Source of the DNA: Caldilineaceae bacterium
GTDB lineage: Bacteria; Chloroflexota; Anaerolineae; Caldilineales; Caldilineaceae
Assembly (NCBI GenBank): GCA_026645575.1
Contig: JAPKMW010000124.1
Coordinates: forward strand, 1 to 28,822
Length of the DNA: 28,822 nucleotides
Direction: 5' to 3'
The position numbers and the translations under genes were made by a program. Of this stretch, positions 1 through 6,386 are shown piece by piece. The notes under the pieces are model-generated. The model saw nothing but the letters and a program-made list of their open reading frames with translations. It had not been told where the DNA came from and did not search any database. How positions within the stretch are numbered: position 1 is the stretch's first letter; the number at the start of each line of letters is the position of its first letter.

Positions 1-68
1 CACAAACCATTTTCCATGAGTTACATCATTTTGTTTAATTCTCCCCTATCCCAATTTCTGGATGGATA

Positions 69-890
69 CTAAGGTAAAACTTCAATCACTAATGAATCAA
101 ACGCCGTAGGGGGTACACCTTCTATATGAATTTCACCTTTCATATTCGTAACATCGGTGAAATGCCATTGTTCTGCTTGTACGGTAACGCTAATCCCTGC
201 CAAATTCGGCCAACGAGCGGGGGACTGCACACGAATCACTAAGGTTACTATCTCCGACTCTGGTCCTTTACGCAACAAAATAGCCTCAATTTCTTGATCA
301 GCAATCTGGTCTGCCGGTAGTCTAATTCTGCGCACGACTTCGTGATCAGGGTCATGCTGCGCTATGGTATGCCCTTTGACGGCAATTGGTGCGGCTAACG
401 AACTCGATGCTTGGAAGCCATCTTTGAGTAACCGAATCACCACCCGTCCTGTTTCACGCCAGAATTGCCATTCGTAACCAACCGCCTGTAACCATTGCGG
501 TGTTTGGTCAGCCTGTTGCTGCTGCCATTGTTCGATCCAGCTTGGCATTTGGGGGAATACCTCGATCTCCGGTTCAATCGATGGCGTTGTTAATAGCTCA
601 AATTGGGTAAGCAGATGGGGCGTCGCTCCCTCTAGTAGATCTTGTAACGGCAAAAATGTCACTATGGTGGGTAAAAGGGTTCCTTCACGGTAAGCGGCTA
701 CGGCTTCCAACCAGGCCGGATCCTCTTTCCAGGAAAGTAAAGTCTTCAATTGCGCTTCCACATCAGCGCGCAATACAGGATCATCCTGCAAAGTGGCTAT
801 AATGGTCTGAATAACCGCTGGTTCGCTTGGTTGCCCGAACAGATATGTTAACAATGTCGACACGAGTTGTTGATTGGTTTGTAAAGTCAT
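69..890 (-). CDS. Hypothetical protein encoded downstream of ECF-like sigma factor
   Basis: I do not recognise a family for this 273-residue protein. It has no signal peptide and no membrane segment, so it is probably cytoplasmic. Residues 1-100 look helical. A Trp/Gln-rich stretch lies around 115-145 (WIEQWQQQQ). The C-terminal part from about 148 is beta-rich and ends in a segment (residues 245-273) resembling the 'TD..G.f.i.gvP' pattern of carboxypeptidase-regulatory/CnaB-like folds. It starts 46 bp after the sigma gene stop on the same strand, so the two are probably co-transcribed. Position suggests a sigma-factor partner such as a non-zinc anti-sigma or sensor, but no ZAS motif or membrane anchor is visible, so this is inference only. 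The start codon follows a G-rich stretch (AGGGGGT) 7 nt upstream. Confidence 0.7.
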   Translation of the reverse strand: MTLQTNQQLVSTLLTYLFGQPSEPAVIQTIIATLQDDPVLRADVEAQLKTLLSWKEDPAWLEAVAAYREGTLLPTIVTFLPLQDLLEGATPHLLTQFELLTTPSIEPEIEVFPQMPSWIEQWQQQQADQTPQWLQAVGYEWQFWRETGRVVIRLLKDGFQASSSLAAPIAVKGHTIAQHDPDHEVVRRIRLPADQIADQEIEAILLRKGPESEIVTLVIRVQSPARWPNLAGISVTVQAEQWHFTDVTNMKGEIHIEGVPPTAFDSLVIEVLP

Positions 891-936
891 GGTTGATACC
901 CCCTACCTTTATAGACTTCGAAAATTTCAAAACTTT

Positions 937-1803
937 TCATTCGTCATTGCCATCATTGGTATCAGCATCATCGGCATCACCATCATCTTCATCATCTTGC
1001 CCGGACAGCCGCTTGATGATGTTATCTTGGGCCAAGCCGGCAAGCAGTTGTTGTTTACGGCGGGTTATGCTGGCATTGGACAAACCCAATTGTTGCGCGA
1101 TCTCACTTTGTGTATAACCCTCTACATAGAGTAGGCGTAAGATACGCACGCTCTCTTCGCCGCCAAGCTCTTCTATGCGTTGCCAAAGCCTTGCGCGTTC
1201 ATCATTCTGTTCTACGCCTTGGGCAGGATCGGGGCTTGACAACAACCCTTGTCTTTTGAAGAGTGAACGTGCGCTCGTTTCCGATTCTTCGTCTTCTGAT
1301 TCTGTAAGCAGATCAATTGACAGCTCGTTTTCAACCACCAGTTTGTGTTTTGCCCACCAGGTTAGGGCATAGTTGCGTAAAACCGTTGCCACCCAAGTGG
1401 AAAAGCGGGCGCGGTAACCAAAATTGCCCAGATACCGTTGTACGCGTATCCATGCTTCCTGTGCAATCTCTGCTTGATCGATTGTACTAAGCCGCGGCCA
1501 CTGTTTCTGCACCTGGACAAGGAGGGAGCGGTGTAACGTTGCCCAATGACCGTTTTCATCATAGGTGGCAGTTAAGAGTGCTTGAACTCGCGGTGCATCG
1601 TGCAAATAATTGTTAACAATCGTGGCAAAAAGTTTTCTATCTGGCCTCTCTCCTTCATCAACGACATAGCGCTGAATAACAGGCTCTATCTCTTGGGCTA
1701 ACTGGGCTATCAGTGGCGGCGTTAGCCCCGCGACCAATTGGCCTTCGTGCAAGGCATTGGTCAGCCACTGTTGGATCGTAGGGTTGGTAAGCAATGGCGT
1801 CAT
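937..1803 (-). CDS. ECF-like RNA polymerase sigma factor with acidic C-terminal tail
   Basis: This 288-residue protein would direct RNA polymerase to a dedicated promoter set. Region 2 lies at about 85-155, where TIDQAEIAQEAWIRVQRYL and RFSTWVATVLRNYALTWWAKHK match the helices that bind core enzyme and the -10 element. Region 4 lies at about 204-258, with the helix-turn-helix YTQSEIAQQLGLSNASITRRK. Region 3 is absent, as in ECF factors. Two extras are unusual: an N-terminal segment of about 85 residues with no match I recognise, and a C-terminal tail (268-288) made almost only of D, E, N, A and G. A linker rich in E and S (167-180) separates regions 2 and 4. GGAG lies 7 nt upstream of the ATG. 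It probably forms an operon with the gene ending at 69. Confidence 0.88.
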   Translation of the reverse strand: MTPLLTNPTIQQWLTNALHEGQLVAGLTPPLIAQLAQEIEPVIQRYVVDEGERPDRKLFATIVNNYLHDAPRVQALLTATYDENGHWATLHRSLLVQVQKQWPRLSTIDQAEIAQEAWIRVQRYLGNFGYRARFSTWVATVLRNYALTWWAKHKLVVENELSIDLLTESEDEESETSARSLFKRQGLLSSPDPAQGVEQNDERARLWQRIEELGGEESVRILRLLYVEGYTQSEIAQQLGLSNASITRRKQQLLAGLAQDNIIKRLSGQDDEDDGDADDADTNDGNDE

Positions 1804-2230
1804 TGGTCTGCTCCATTCGATGTAAAGTCATGGCCCATTGTCATAAATTGATCTTCTTTTGAAAGATCGGTTATATGAAAGTAGCTTGCGGTGAACTCAA
1901 AATATTTTTAGGAACCTATCTATACAGTACAGGAAGCTCAAGCAAAAATACATAGTTACGCTAATCCTGGGTTAACCTAATGGGTCGATCTGTTTTTGGT
2001 CTGGTAGAGTATAAGTAGATAGTAGGTCTATCAGTGGTACAGATCAAGTGCCAGAAGTGTACCATATGCTGCAATAAATATGTTAAATCCTAAGTAATTT
2101 GGCTTAACAAAAGGTGTCTCCAGTTGATCAGGTTACACAAATTTTTATATCAGGTATCAAAATGGTGAAAAAGATTTGAAAATGGACAGTCAATAAGAGT
2201 AGAAGGCAACGGTAGTAAACAAACAAAAAA
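1804..2230. other. AT-rich intergenic region between divergent transcription units
   Basis: About 430 bp separate the leftward sigma gene from the first rightward leader element. No protein-coding frame with a ribosome-binding site is evident. It should hold the promoters for both directions. I see a GGTTAACC palindrome near 1970 and an imperfect GATCTT/AAGATC hairpin near 1848, but no -35/-10 pair I would defend. The stretch ends in a run of eight A residues abutting the hairpin at 2231. Confidence 0.5.
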
Positions 2231-2273
2231 AAGAGATGCCGGTAGTTGACTTGGCGGTCTGACGGCATCTCTT
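2231..2273 (+). promoter_or_regulatory. Leader hairpin element 1 (11-bp stem, 21-nt loop)
   Basis: The arms AAGAGATGCCG (2231-2241) and CGGCATCTCTT (2263-2273) pair perfectly. The loop contains GAC-TTGGCG-GTC, an inner 3-bp helix closing a 6-nt loop. The same architecture recurs at 4638, 5418 and 6207 with a different outer-stem sequence, so pairing rather than sequence is conserved. Read on the + strand it lies in the leader of the secreted protein starting at 2525. Read on the - strand it is followed by eight T residues and would look like an intrinsic terminator. Function and direction are unknown. Confidence 0.6.
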
Positions 2274-2386
2274 CGGATCGACAGAACGATTGGCCGATAC
2301 CCATGTGCTGGCACAAGGGCATGGCGCTGTTCGCTTTGTCGCTACCTAGCCTATCACAGATCGCTGGTTTAGTAAAGGAGGATGTG

Positions 2387-2437
2387 ATGCAAACTCGTGA
2401 CAGTCCGTATCAAGAACAGCATCTTTCAATTGGCTAG
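2387..2437 (+). CDS. Small ORF, 16 residues, leader-peptide-like
   Basis: The frame encodes MQTRDSPYQEQHLSIG. It is preceded by a very strong ribosome-binding site, AAAGGAGG, ending 5 nt before the ATG. It lies between hairpin element 1 and the start of the secreted protein at 2525, leaving 87 nt to that start. The residues RDSP recur in two six-codon frames at 4593 and 6160 (MIRDSP), each upstream of a hairpin of the same type. Translation is likely from the Shine-Dalgarno match. A regulatory leader-peptide role is inference. A GTG three bases upstream is an alternative start. Confidence 0.5.
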   Translation: MQTRDSPYQEQHLSIG

Positions 2438-2524
2438 GTAATCAAACAACCGTTACTACTTTAACTGAACAGCCTGATGTCATTCACGGCTGATCAATCA
2501 CTTACATTGCAGGAGAAAATCGCT

Positions 2525-3175
2525 ATGAAACGACTGAAAATCAATTTCTTGGTGCTAGCGGCACTCTTTGCGTCTATGCTGTTATTCCATGTGCCCACTG
2601 TAAACGCTGCAACGTTCGCCCGCATCAGCAAGGAAGAGAGTACGCTTAATACAGTTTATGTGTACACAGAAAAGACAGGCGAACCGGTTGTGGGCGCCCA
2701 TGTGTTTGAAATTGAAACCAATGAACTGTTAGGCGTTACGGGTGAAGATGGGTTTGCTGATTTTGTTGCGCCTCTTGGCACACTGATCCGTGTGGTTGAA
2801 CCAAACTATGGTGAACAACAGTATGTGGGGCAGGCGTCCGGCGGTTGTACGGTGATTGGGTGGACAAGCGATGGCAAGCCGGTCTATAGCGGTGATTGCC
2901 CGAAAAGAGTTGCCAGCGTTTACGTATATACGGCAAAAACAGGTGAACCAGTTGGTGGCGCCCATGTGTTTGCAGATGAAACCAACGAGTTGTTGGGCGT
3001 TACAGGTGAAGATGGCTTCGCTGACTTTATGGTCACGCCGGCTACTATGATCCGTGTGGTTGAGCCAAACTACGGTGAGCAACAATATGTGGGGCAAACC
3101 TTAGGTGGCTGCAAGGTGGTTGCATGGGGAATCGATGGCAAACCAATCTATGATGGTAATTGTCCCAAGCGGTAA
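2525..3175 (+). CDS. Secreted protein with two tandem CnaB/carboxypeptidase-regulatory-like domains
   Basis: The start is placed at 2525 because AGGAGA lies 7 nt upstream and it opens directly on a signal peptide (MKRLKINFLVLAALFASMLL, cleavage near VNA-AT). An upstream in-frame ATG at 2477 would bury that signal. The mature part is two near-identical domains of about 86 residues, each with VYVYT.KTGEPV.GAHVF, LGVTGEDGFADF and a conserved C-terminal pair of cysteines (GGC...GDC/GNCPKR) that could form a disulfide outside the cell. The 'G..V...t..lgvTgeDGfadf' pattern resembles CnaB or carboxypeptidase-regulatory beta-sandwich folds. No catalytic residues are visible. A structural or adhesive surface role is inferred. 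It sits downstream of hairpin element 1 and the 16-residue ORF. Confidence 0.75.
   Translation: MKRLKINFLVLAALFASMLLFHVPTVNAATFARISKEESTLNTVYVYTEKTGEPVVGAHVFEIETNELLGVTGEDGFADFVAPLGTLIRVVEPNYGEQQYVGQASGGCTVIGWTSDGKPVYSGDCPKRVASVYVYTAKTGEPVGGAHVFADETNELLGVTGEDGFADFMVTPATMIRVVEPNYGEQQYVGQTLGGCKVVAWGIDGKPIYDGNCPKR
2651..3172 (+). repeat. Intragenic tandem duplication, unit about 260 bp
   Basis: Unit 1 begins at 2651 (TVYVYT) and unit 2 at 2915 (SVYVYT). The two encode 88 and 86 residues that match at most positions, and long stretches also match at DNA level, for example around GAACCAAACTATGGTGA. This implies a fairly recent internal duplication of a whole folding domain. Confidence 0.85.
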
Positions 3176-3250
3176 CTGGCGGCACCCCCCTCCGGCATAA
3201 TAGTAGCTTGACCTCCATGCAACAGGATTACTTCAGTTTGCGATAAATAT

Positions 3251-3280
3251 CAGGCGTACAAAGGTGACTTTGTACGCCTG
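3251..3280 (+). terminator. Perfect 13-bp hairpin with GTGA tetraloop
   Basis: Arms CAGGCGTACAAAG and CTTTGTACGCCTG enclose the GNRA-type loop GTGA. It lies 75 bp after the secreted-protein stop and 60 bp before the cytochrome gene. No T-run follows, so it may be a U-less terminator, an mRNA-stabilising 3' hairpin or a processing site. Confidence 0.5.
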
Positions 3281-3340
3281 GTGAACTGAATCTAAGTTAT
3301 AACCTTACTGAACTTTCTGCGTAACTAGGCGACCCTTGCG

Positions 3341-4408
3341 ATGAAAACTCACTATCGATTTTACCTATTTGCTCCGCTTCTGCTGATCTTTTTCATGGTA
3401 GGTGTACAATATTCACCTAATGCTGTATATAAGACCTTTTTTACACCAAATGCAGCGGCAACTTCTGTTCAAATTTCACCCACTGATAAGCATACAGAGA
3501 TTATATCAATTCTCAGTGAAGAGGAATGGCAACAAGCAGGCAAACTTTTATTTTATGCCACCCAAATCTCTAGCGACAATAGTCTTGCTTGCAGTTCATG
3601 CCATCTTCCTGATAACTATTTTCAAGATGGTTATGAAAGGGCATTTGCACGGGGCAAATTACTGCGCAGAAATACGCCCACTCTATTAAATGTGAAATTA
3701 TATGAACACTATTTCTGGGATGGCCGGGCGGAATCTTTATATGAGCAGATCAAGGGTCCACTCTTTAGCCTTACAGAGTTAAATTCTGATCCCGAATTAC
3801 TAAAACAATTTATTGATGATACACCGGAATTAAAAAAGATTGCGACACCGGTCACAGCGCAATCCCTAGCTGTCGAGGAGTTTGTCATCCTTGCGCTGGA
3901 ACAGTATGTCAACTCCTTAGCAACCAAGGAAACCAAGTACACCTTGTACTTGCAGGAAAAAGCACGCTTTACTGCGCAGGAGTTGAATGGGCTGAAGCTA
4001 TTTATGGGAAAAGCCGGTTGTGTACAATGCCATAGTGGTCAGAGCTTTACCGATCAGGGCCATCATGATAATGGGCTATATAAAAGAAAGATTATCTTAG
4101 AAACATATCAAGTTGATGGCATCAATCAGTTGCGTTTGGGTAAGGATTATGGACGGGGCGATATTATATCGGGCCAGGAGCATCTATATACATTCCGCAC
4201 ACCATCTCTGTGGAATGTAGAATTGACAGCCCCCTATATGCACGATGGTAGTTTGCCAACGTTAGAAGCAGTAGTCGATTTTTATAACCGTGGCGGTGAT
4301 GATAAAACTGTGCCGAGAAAAAGTTTGGGGCTATCCGCTGATGAAAAGGAAGACATTGTTAGTTTTTTAAGAACATTAACTGATAATAGATTCTCACACG
4401 GTTTCTAA
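3341..4408 (+). CDS. Di-haem cytochrome c peroxidase (MauG/CcpA-like) family protein
   Basis: This 355-residue exported protein carries two c-type haem sites: CSSCH near residue 84 and CVQCH near residue 228. Flanking motifs are typical of the family: RRNTPTLLNV followed by FWDGRA after haem 1, and FRTPSLWNVELTAPYMHDGS plus FYNRGG after haem 2. These enzymes reduce hydrogen peroxide, or oxidise proteins in MauG relatives, outside the cytoplasmic membrane. An N-terminal hydrophobic segment (7-24) serves as signal peptide or anchor. No cytochrome-maturation or electron-donor gene is adjacent. Its codons look more A/T-ended than those of the genes after 6.4 kb, which could mean separate ancestry. 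No good Shine-Dalgarno precedes the ATG. Family assignment is firm; substrate is unknown. Confidence 0.88.
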   Translation: MKTHYRFYLFAPLLLIFFMVGVQYSPNAVYKTFFTPNAAATSVQISPTDKHTEIISILSEEEWQQAGKLLFYATQISSDNSLACSSCHLPDNYFQDGYERAFARGKLLRRNTPTLLNVKLYEHYFWDGRAESLYEQIKGPLFSLTELNSDPELLKQFIDDTPELKKIATPVTAQSLAVEEFVILALEQYVNSLATKETKYTLYLQEKARFTAQELNGLKLFMGKAGCVQCHSGQSFTDQGHHDNGLYKRKIILETYQVDGINQLRLGKDYGRGDIISGQEHLYTFRTPSLWNVELTAPYMHDGSLPTLEAVVDFYNRGGDDKTVPRKSLGLSADEKEDIVSFLRTLTDNRFSHGF

Positions 4409-4592
4409 CCCTGGTATATAGGTAGAAATGACTCTACCGACCGTAGTTGTAGCATATCTCATGAATTGTATACTCAACCGAAATGAATTGAGGGCATTGT
4501 ACCCCTTGTGAATTTGCACTTGTTTCATTTCCACTCTGTATATCCAGCACGCTTGAGGTTTTGTTGACCAGTATTACACAATAAGGAAAACA

Positions 4593-4613
4593 ATGATACG
4601 CGATAGTCCGTAA
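4593..4613 (+). CDS. Six-codon mini-ORF (MIRDSP)
   Basis: ATG at 4593 is preceded by AAGGA with about 5 nt spacing and the frame ends at TAA 4611-4613. It is repeated exactly in the second leader copy at 6160 and shares RDSP with the 16-residue ORF at 2387. It lies 25 nt before hairpin element 2. A translated leader that senses ribosome position is possible but unproven. It may also be chance within a duplicated segment. Confidence 0.35.
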   Translation: MIRDSP

Positions 4614-4637
4614 CATCCCCCCTTCACCAATCAAAAA

Positions 4638-4678
4638 CGGGAACGCCGTGTAAGACCTGGCAGTCGGCGGCGTTCCCG
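4638..4678 (+). promoter_or_regulatory. Leader hairpin element 2 (11-bp stem, 19-nt loop)
   Basis: Arms CGGGAACGCCG (4638-4648) and CGGCGTTCCCG (4668-4678) pair perfectly. The loop TGTAAGACCTGGCAGTCGG contains GAC-CTGGCA-GTC, an inner 3-bp helix. TTCGACAAAGAG follows, a tail shared with elements 3 and 4. Five A residues precede it, so on the - strand it would resemble a terminator. It lies 140 nt upstream of the repeat protein starting at 4819. Confidence 0.6.
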
Positions 4679-4818
4679 CTGTTCGACAAAGAGCAATCAC
4701 CCAAACCAGAAACTTATTGCGTCTGGCTAAGGCTGCTTGCGCTTTGTACTGTCCACTATCGTACATCAACCCCAGATTTCGAGCAAAGTCTGCTCAAAAC
4801 GCTATGAGGAAATTCACG

Positions 4819-5310
4819 ATGAAACAACAAGTTTTTCAGACAACAAGCCCGTTGCGGCAGATTGCCCGTTGGCGCAAACAGACGTGGCATTCATCCTTGC
4901 TACTGATTTTGCTACTGTTGAGTGCGGGTTTCGTTCGCCCCAGCACCGCCTTTGCCCAAGAAGGGATTGTCAACCCGGTTGGCGATGAAATAGGCAATGT
5001 TAACCCGGTTGAAGATGTAGAAACAAGTATTGTCATCCCGGTTGATGTTGAAATAGGCAATATTGTCATCCCGACTGAAGACTTGATCAATGTCATCCCG
5101 GTTAGCGAGGAAATGGGCAATAGTATTACCAACCCGGTTGAAGATACATTTCCCATTGTCAACCCGGGTGGCGACGTCATAATCAACGTCCACCCAGTTG
5201 AAGACGAAAGAGGTATTGTCACCCCGGTTGAAGATTTAATAGGTATTGTCATCCCGGTTGGCGAAGAAATAACCATTGTCAACCCGTCTGGCGAGATAGA
5301 CGTCCCGTAA
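4819..5310 (+). CDS. Secreted acidic short-repeat protein
   Basis: This 163-residue protein has a signal peptide (RWRKQTWHSSLLLILLLLSAG...STAFAQ) and a mature part built entirely from about eleven copies of a 9-12-residue unit of the form IV-N/I-PV-G/E-D/E-x-I-G-N. The mature part has many D and E, almost no K or R, and no Cys. The start at 4819 is chosen because the duplicated leader aligns this ATG with the start at 6387 and AGGA lies 8 nt upstream. In-frame ATGs at 4717 and 4804 are alternatives. The signal peptide resembles that of the 6387 gene (TAFAQEG against ATFAQEEG), although the mature proteins are unrelated. I recognise no family. A repetitive beta-structure at the cell surface is a guess from the regular V/I-P spacing. 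Confidence 0.7.
   Translation: MKQQVFQTTSPLRQIARWRKQTWHSSLLLILLLLSAGFVRPSTAFAQEGIVNPVGDEIGNVNPVEDVETSIVIPVDVEIGNIVIPTEDLINVIPVSEEMGNSITNPVEDTFPIVNPGGDVIINVHPVEDERGIVTPVEDLIGIVIPVGEEITIVNPSGEIDVP
4966..5307 (+). repeat. Degenerate tandem coding repeat, about 11 units of 27-36 bp
   Basis: The core ATTGTCAACCCGGTT or ATTGTCATCCCGGTT recurs about every 27-36 bp, followed by a GGCGA or GAAGA-type acidic segment. Unit length varies by whole codons, so the frame is always kept. This indicates expansion and contraction under coding constraint. Confidence 0.75.
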
Positions 5311-5417
5311 AACTGGTCGGTTATGCTGCAATCTAGCCTATCCACAGAGACTGACCGATACAAGGGTTACATTAGACCTCAGCTCCTAACCAAAGAGATG
5401 AACAACCGATAAAAAAA

Positions 5418-5458
5418 CGGGAACACCGACCTAGATCCGTCCGTCCGCGGTGTTCCCG
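5418..5458 (+). promoter_or_regulatory. Leader hairpin element 3 (11-bp stem, 19-nt loop)
   Basis: Arms CGGGAACACCG (5418-5428) and CGGTGTTCCCG (5448-5458) pair perfectly. Compared with element 2, one G-C pair is now A-U: a compensatory change. The loop (5429-5447) has the same 19-nt length and keeps an inner helix as GAU/GUC with a wobble pair. The tail CTTCGACAAAGGAG matches elements 2 and 4. Seven A residues precede it. A short ATG frame (MNNR, 5397-5411) overlaps its 5' edge and resembles the start of the 6387 gene. Confidence 0.58.
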
Positions 5459-5518
5459 ATCTTCGACAAAGGAGAGCAGTTGAGCATGTCACAATAAGAT
5501 CATCATGTAAACCTGAGT

Positions 5519-5551
5519 TTTGAGCGGATAGGGTAAACCTATCCGCTCAAA
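5519..5551. terminator. Perfect 14-bp inverted repeat
   Basis: Arms TTTGAGCGGATAGG (5519-5532) and CCTATCCGCTCAAA (5538-5551) enclose the loop GTAAA. It is a very stable hairpin without a T-run on either strand. The 180 bp after it, up to the next gene, look like non-coding remnant sequence. It could end transcription from the repeat-protein gene or be a small dispersed palindrome. Confidence 0.45.
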
Positions 5552-5735
5552 GAAACGAGAACAACGTACGGTGATCGTTTATTCAGGGTTGGCCAACACG
5601 CCGACGATGCTCTGGCATTTAGCGGGGTTGCGCCCAGCGCGTAAAGCGGTTGCCGATTCGTATGCACCGGGCGTTTATCATATAGAGAAATCATAGCTTT
5701 ACTTGACGTATGTTGCACAGAAATGGAGCGAACCG

Positions 5736-5972
5736 GTGACCTTTCAGCCTAGCCACATTCCATTTAGCCGCCTGGTTGATTGGGTTGAAAAACAGCCCAC
5801 GCCAGAGGAACACAACCAATTGCAGCAGCATTTTGATCTCTGCCCACGCTGTCGCACCGAAGCCGCTCGCGTAACGCACATGCTCATGCTTATGCGCAGT
5901 GATGCAGCCATTGATCCGCCACCAGCCATCAGCGCGCGTGCGTTGCGTATCTTCCGCAATGCCGGTGACTAG
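5736..5972 (+). CDS. Small ZAS-type zinc-binding anti-sigma-like protein, lacking membrane part
   Basis: With the GTG at 5736 (GGAG 7 nt upstream) the 78-residue product places H7, H32, C36 and C39 at almost exactly the spacing of the zinc ligands of ZAS anti-sigma factors such as ChrR. HFDLCPRC fits the H-x3-C-x2-C signature. Residues 8-31 form the expected amphipathic helices. A typical family member continues into a membrane helix and sensor domain; here the frame ends soon after residue 60 with no hydrophobic segment. It is therefore either a soluble redox-type anti-sigma or a truncated remnant. A TTG at 5703 is an alternative start but spoils the ligand spacing. The obvious sigma factor in the window (937-1803) is 4 kb away and on the other strand. 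Confidence 0.62.
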   Translation: MTFQPSHIPFSRLVDWVEKQPTPEEHNQLQQHFDLCPRCRTEAARVTHMLMLMRSDAAIDPPPAISARALRIFRNAGD

Positions 5973-6159
5973 TAAACCACAACCCGACGCCCCACGCTTG
6001 CCCAGTAACTTGGACTTTGAAGCATAGGCGGCACGCAGCCAAGCAATCGTGGAAGGGGGCTTTGCCATGATTCGCTATAACCTGAAAACCAGTTACCGAT
6101 AGTTGGATTGTACAAAACAGATAAGCTCACACAAACCGATGTGATGCAAGGAGCAAACA

Positions 6160-6180
6160 ATGATACGCGATAGTCCGTAA
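6160..6180 (+). CDS. Six-codon mini-ORF (MIRDSP), second copy
   Basis: ATG at 6160 follows AAGGAG with 6-nt spacing, a better ribosome site than in the first copy. It ends at TAA 27 nt before hairpin element 4. An overlapping frame from the ATG at 6144 (MQGANNDTR) starts with the same MQ as the ORF at 2387, suggesting the leader peptide frame has drifted. Confidence 0.35.
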   Translation: MIRDSP

Positions 6181-6206
6181 CATACCCCCCTTCCCCAAAC
6201 AAAAAA

Positions 6207-6247
6207 CGGAAACGCCGTGTAAGACCTGGCAGTCGGCGGCGTTCCCG
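6207..6247 (+). promoter_or_regulatory. Leader hairpin element 4 (11-bp stem, 19-nt loop)
   Basis: Arms CGGAAACGCCG (6207-6217) and CGGCGTTCCCG (6237-6247) pair with one A-C mismatch. The loop is identical to element 2. It sits 140 nt upstream of the 6387 start, the same distance as element 2 from its gene. Six A residues precede it and TTCGACAAAGAG follows. Confidence 0.58.
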
Positions 6248-6386
6248 CTGTTCGACAAAGAGCAATGACCCGAACCAGAAATTTGTTGCATCTGGCTGAG
6301 GCCGCTTGCGCTTTGTACCGTCCACAATTGTACCCCAATCGATGATGTAGAACAAAGTATGCTGCAAAGCATAACAGGAAACTTAT

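Larger units (their letters stand above)
4590..4818 (+). repeat. Duplicated leader, copy 1
   Basis: This segment aligns with 6157-6386. The stretch from ACAATGATACGCG to about 4763 is nearly identical. Homology then becomes patchy up to the start codon (AGGAAATTCACG-ATG against AGGAAACTTAT-ATG). It contains the MIRDSP mini-ORF, hairpin element 2 and a second small hairpin with 5-bp arms CCAGA (4706-4710) and TCTGG (4722-4726) around an 11-nt loop. In the other copy that small stem is kept while its loop has changed at several bases. Confidence 0.8.
6157..6386 (+). repeat. Duplicated leader, copy 2
   Basis: This is the partner of 4590-4818. It holds the second MIRDSP mini-ORF, hairpin element 4, and the conserved small hairpin with arms CCAGA (6275-6279) and TCTGG (6291-6295). 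Just upstream, GATGTGATGCAA (from 6140) also matches the sequence around the 16-residue ORF at 2387, tying all three leaders together. Confidence 0.8.

Noticed and set aside
4638..4678. Hairpin elements as tRNA, 5S rRNA-like or integron attC sites
   Set aside because: No acceptor stem, anticodon arm or CCA; the CTGGC resemblance to 5S is short. No GTTRRRY/RYYYAAC core pair and no integrase.
4836..5363. Minus-strand open frame of 175 codons rich in T, S, P and G opposite the repeat protein
   Set aside because: It is the antisense of the coding repeat; the plus-strand product has a clear signal peptide and ribosome site, so the antisense frame is a by-product.
4638..6247. Elements as a known cyclic-di-GMP class I riboswitch
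   Set aside because: The conserved GCAAA-type core and second helix of that class are absent; only the presence upstream of surface genes suggested it.
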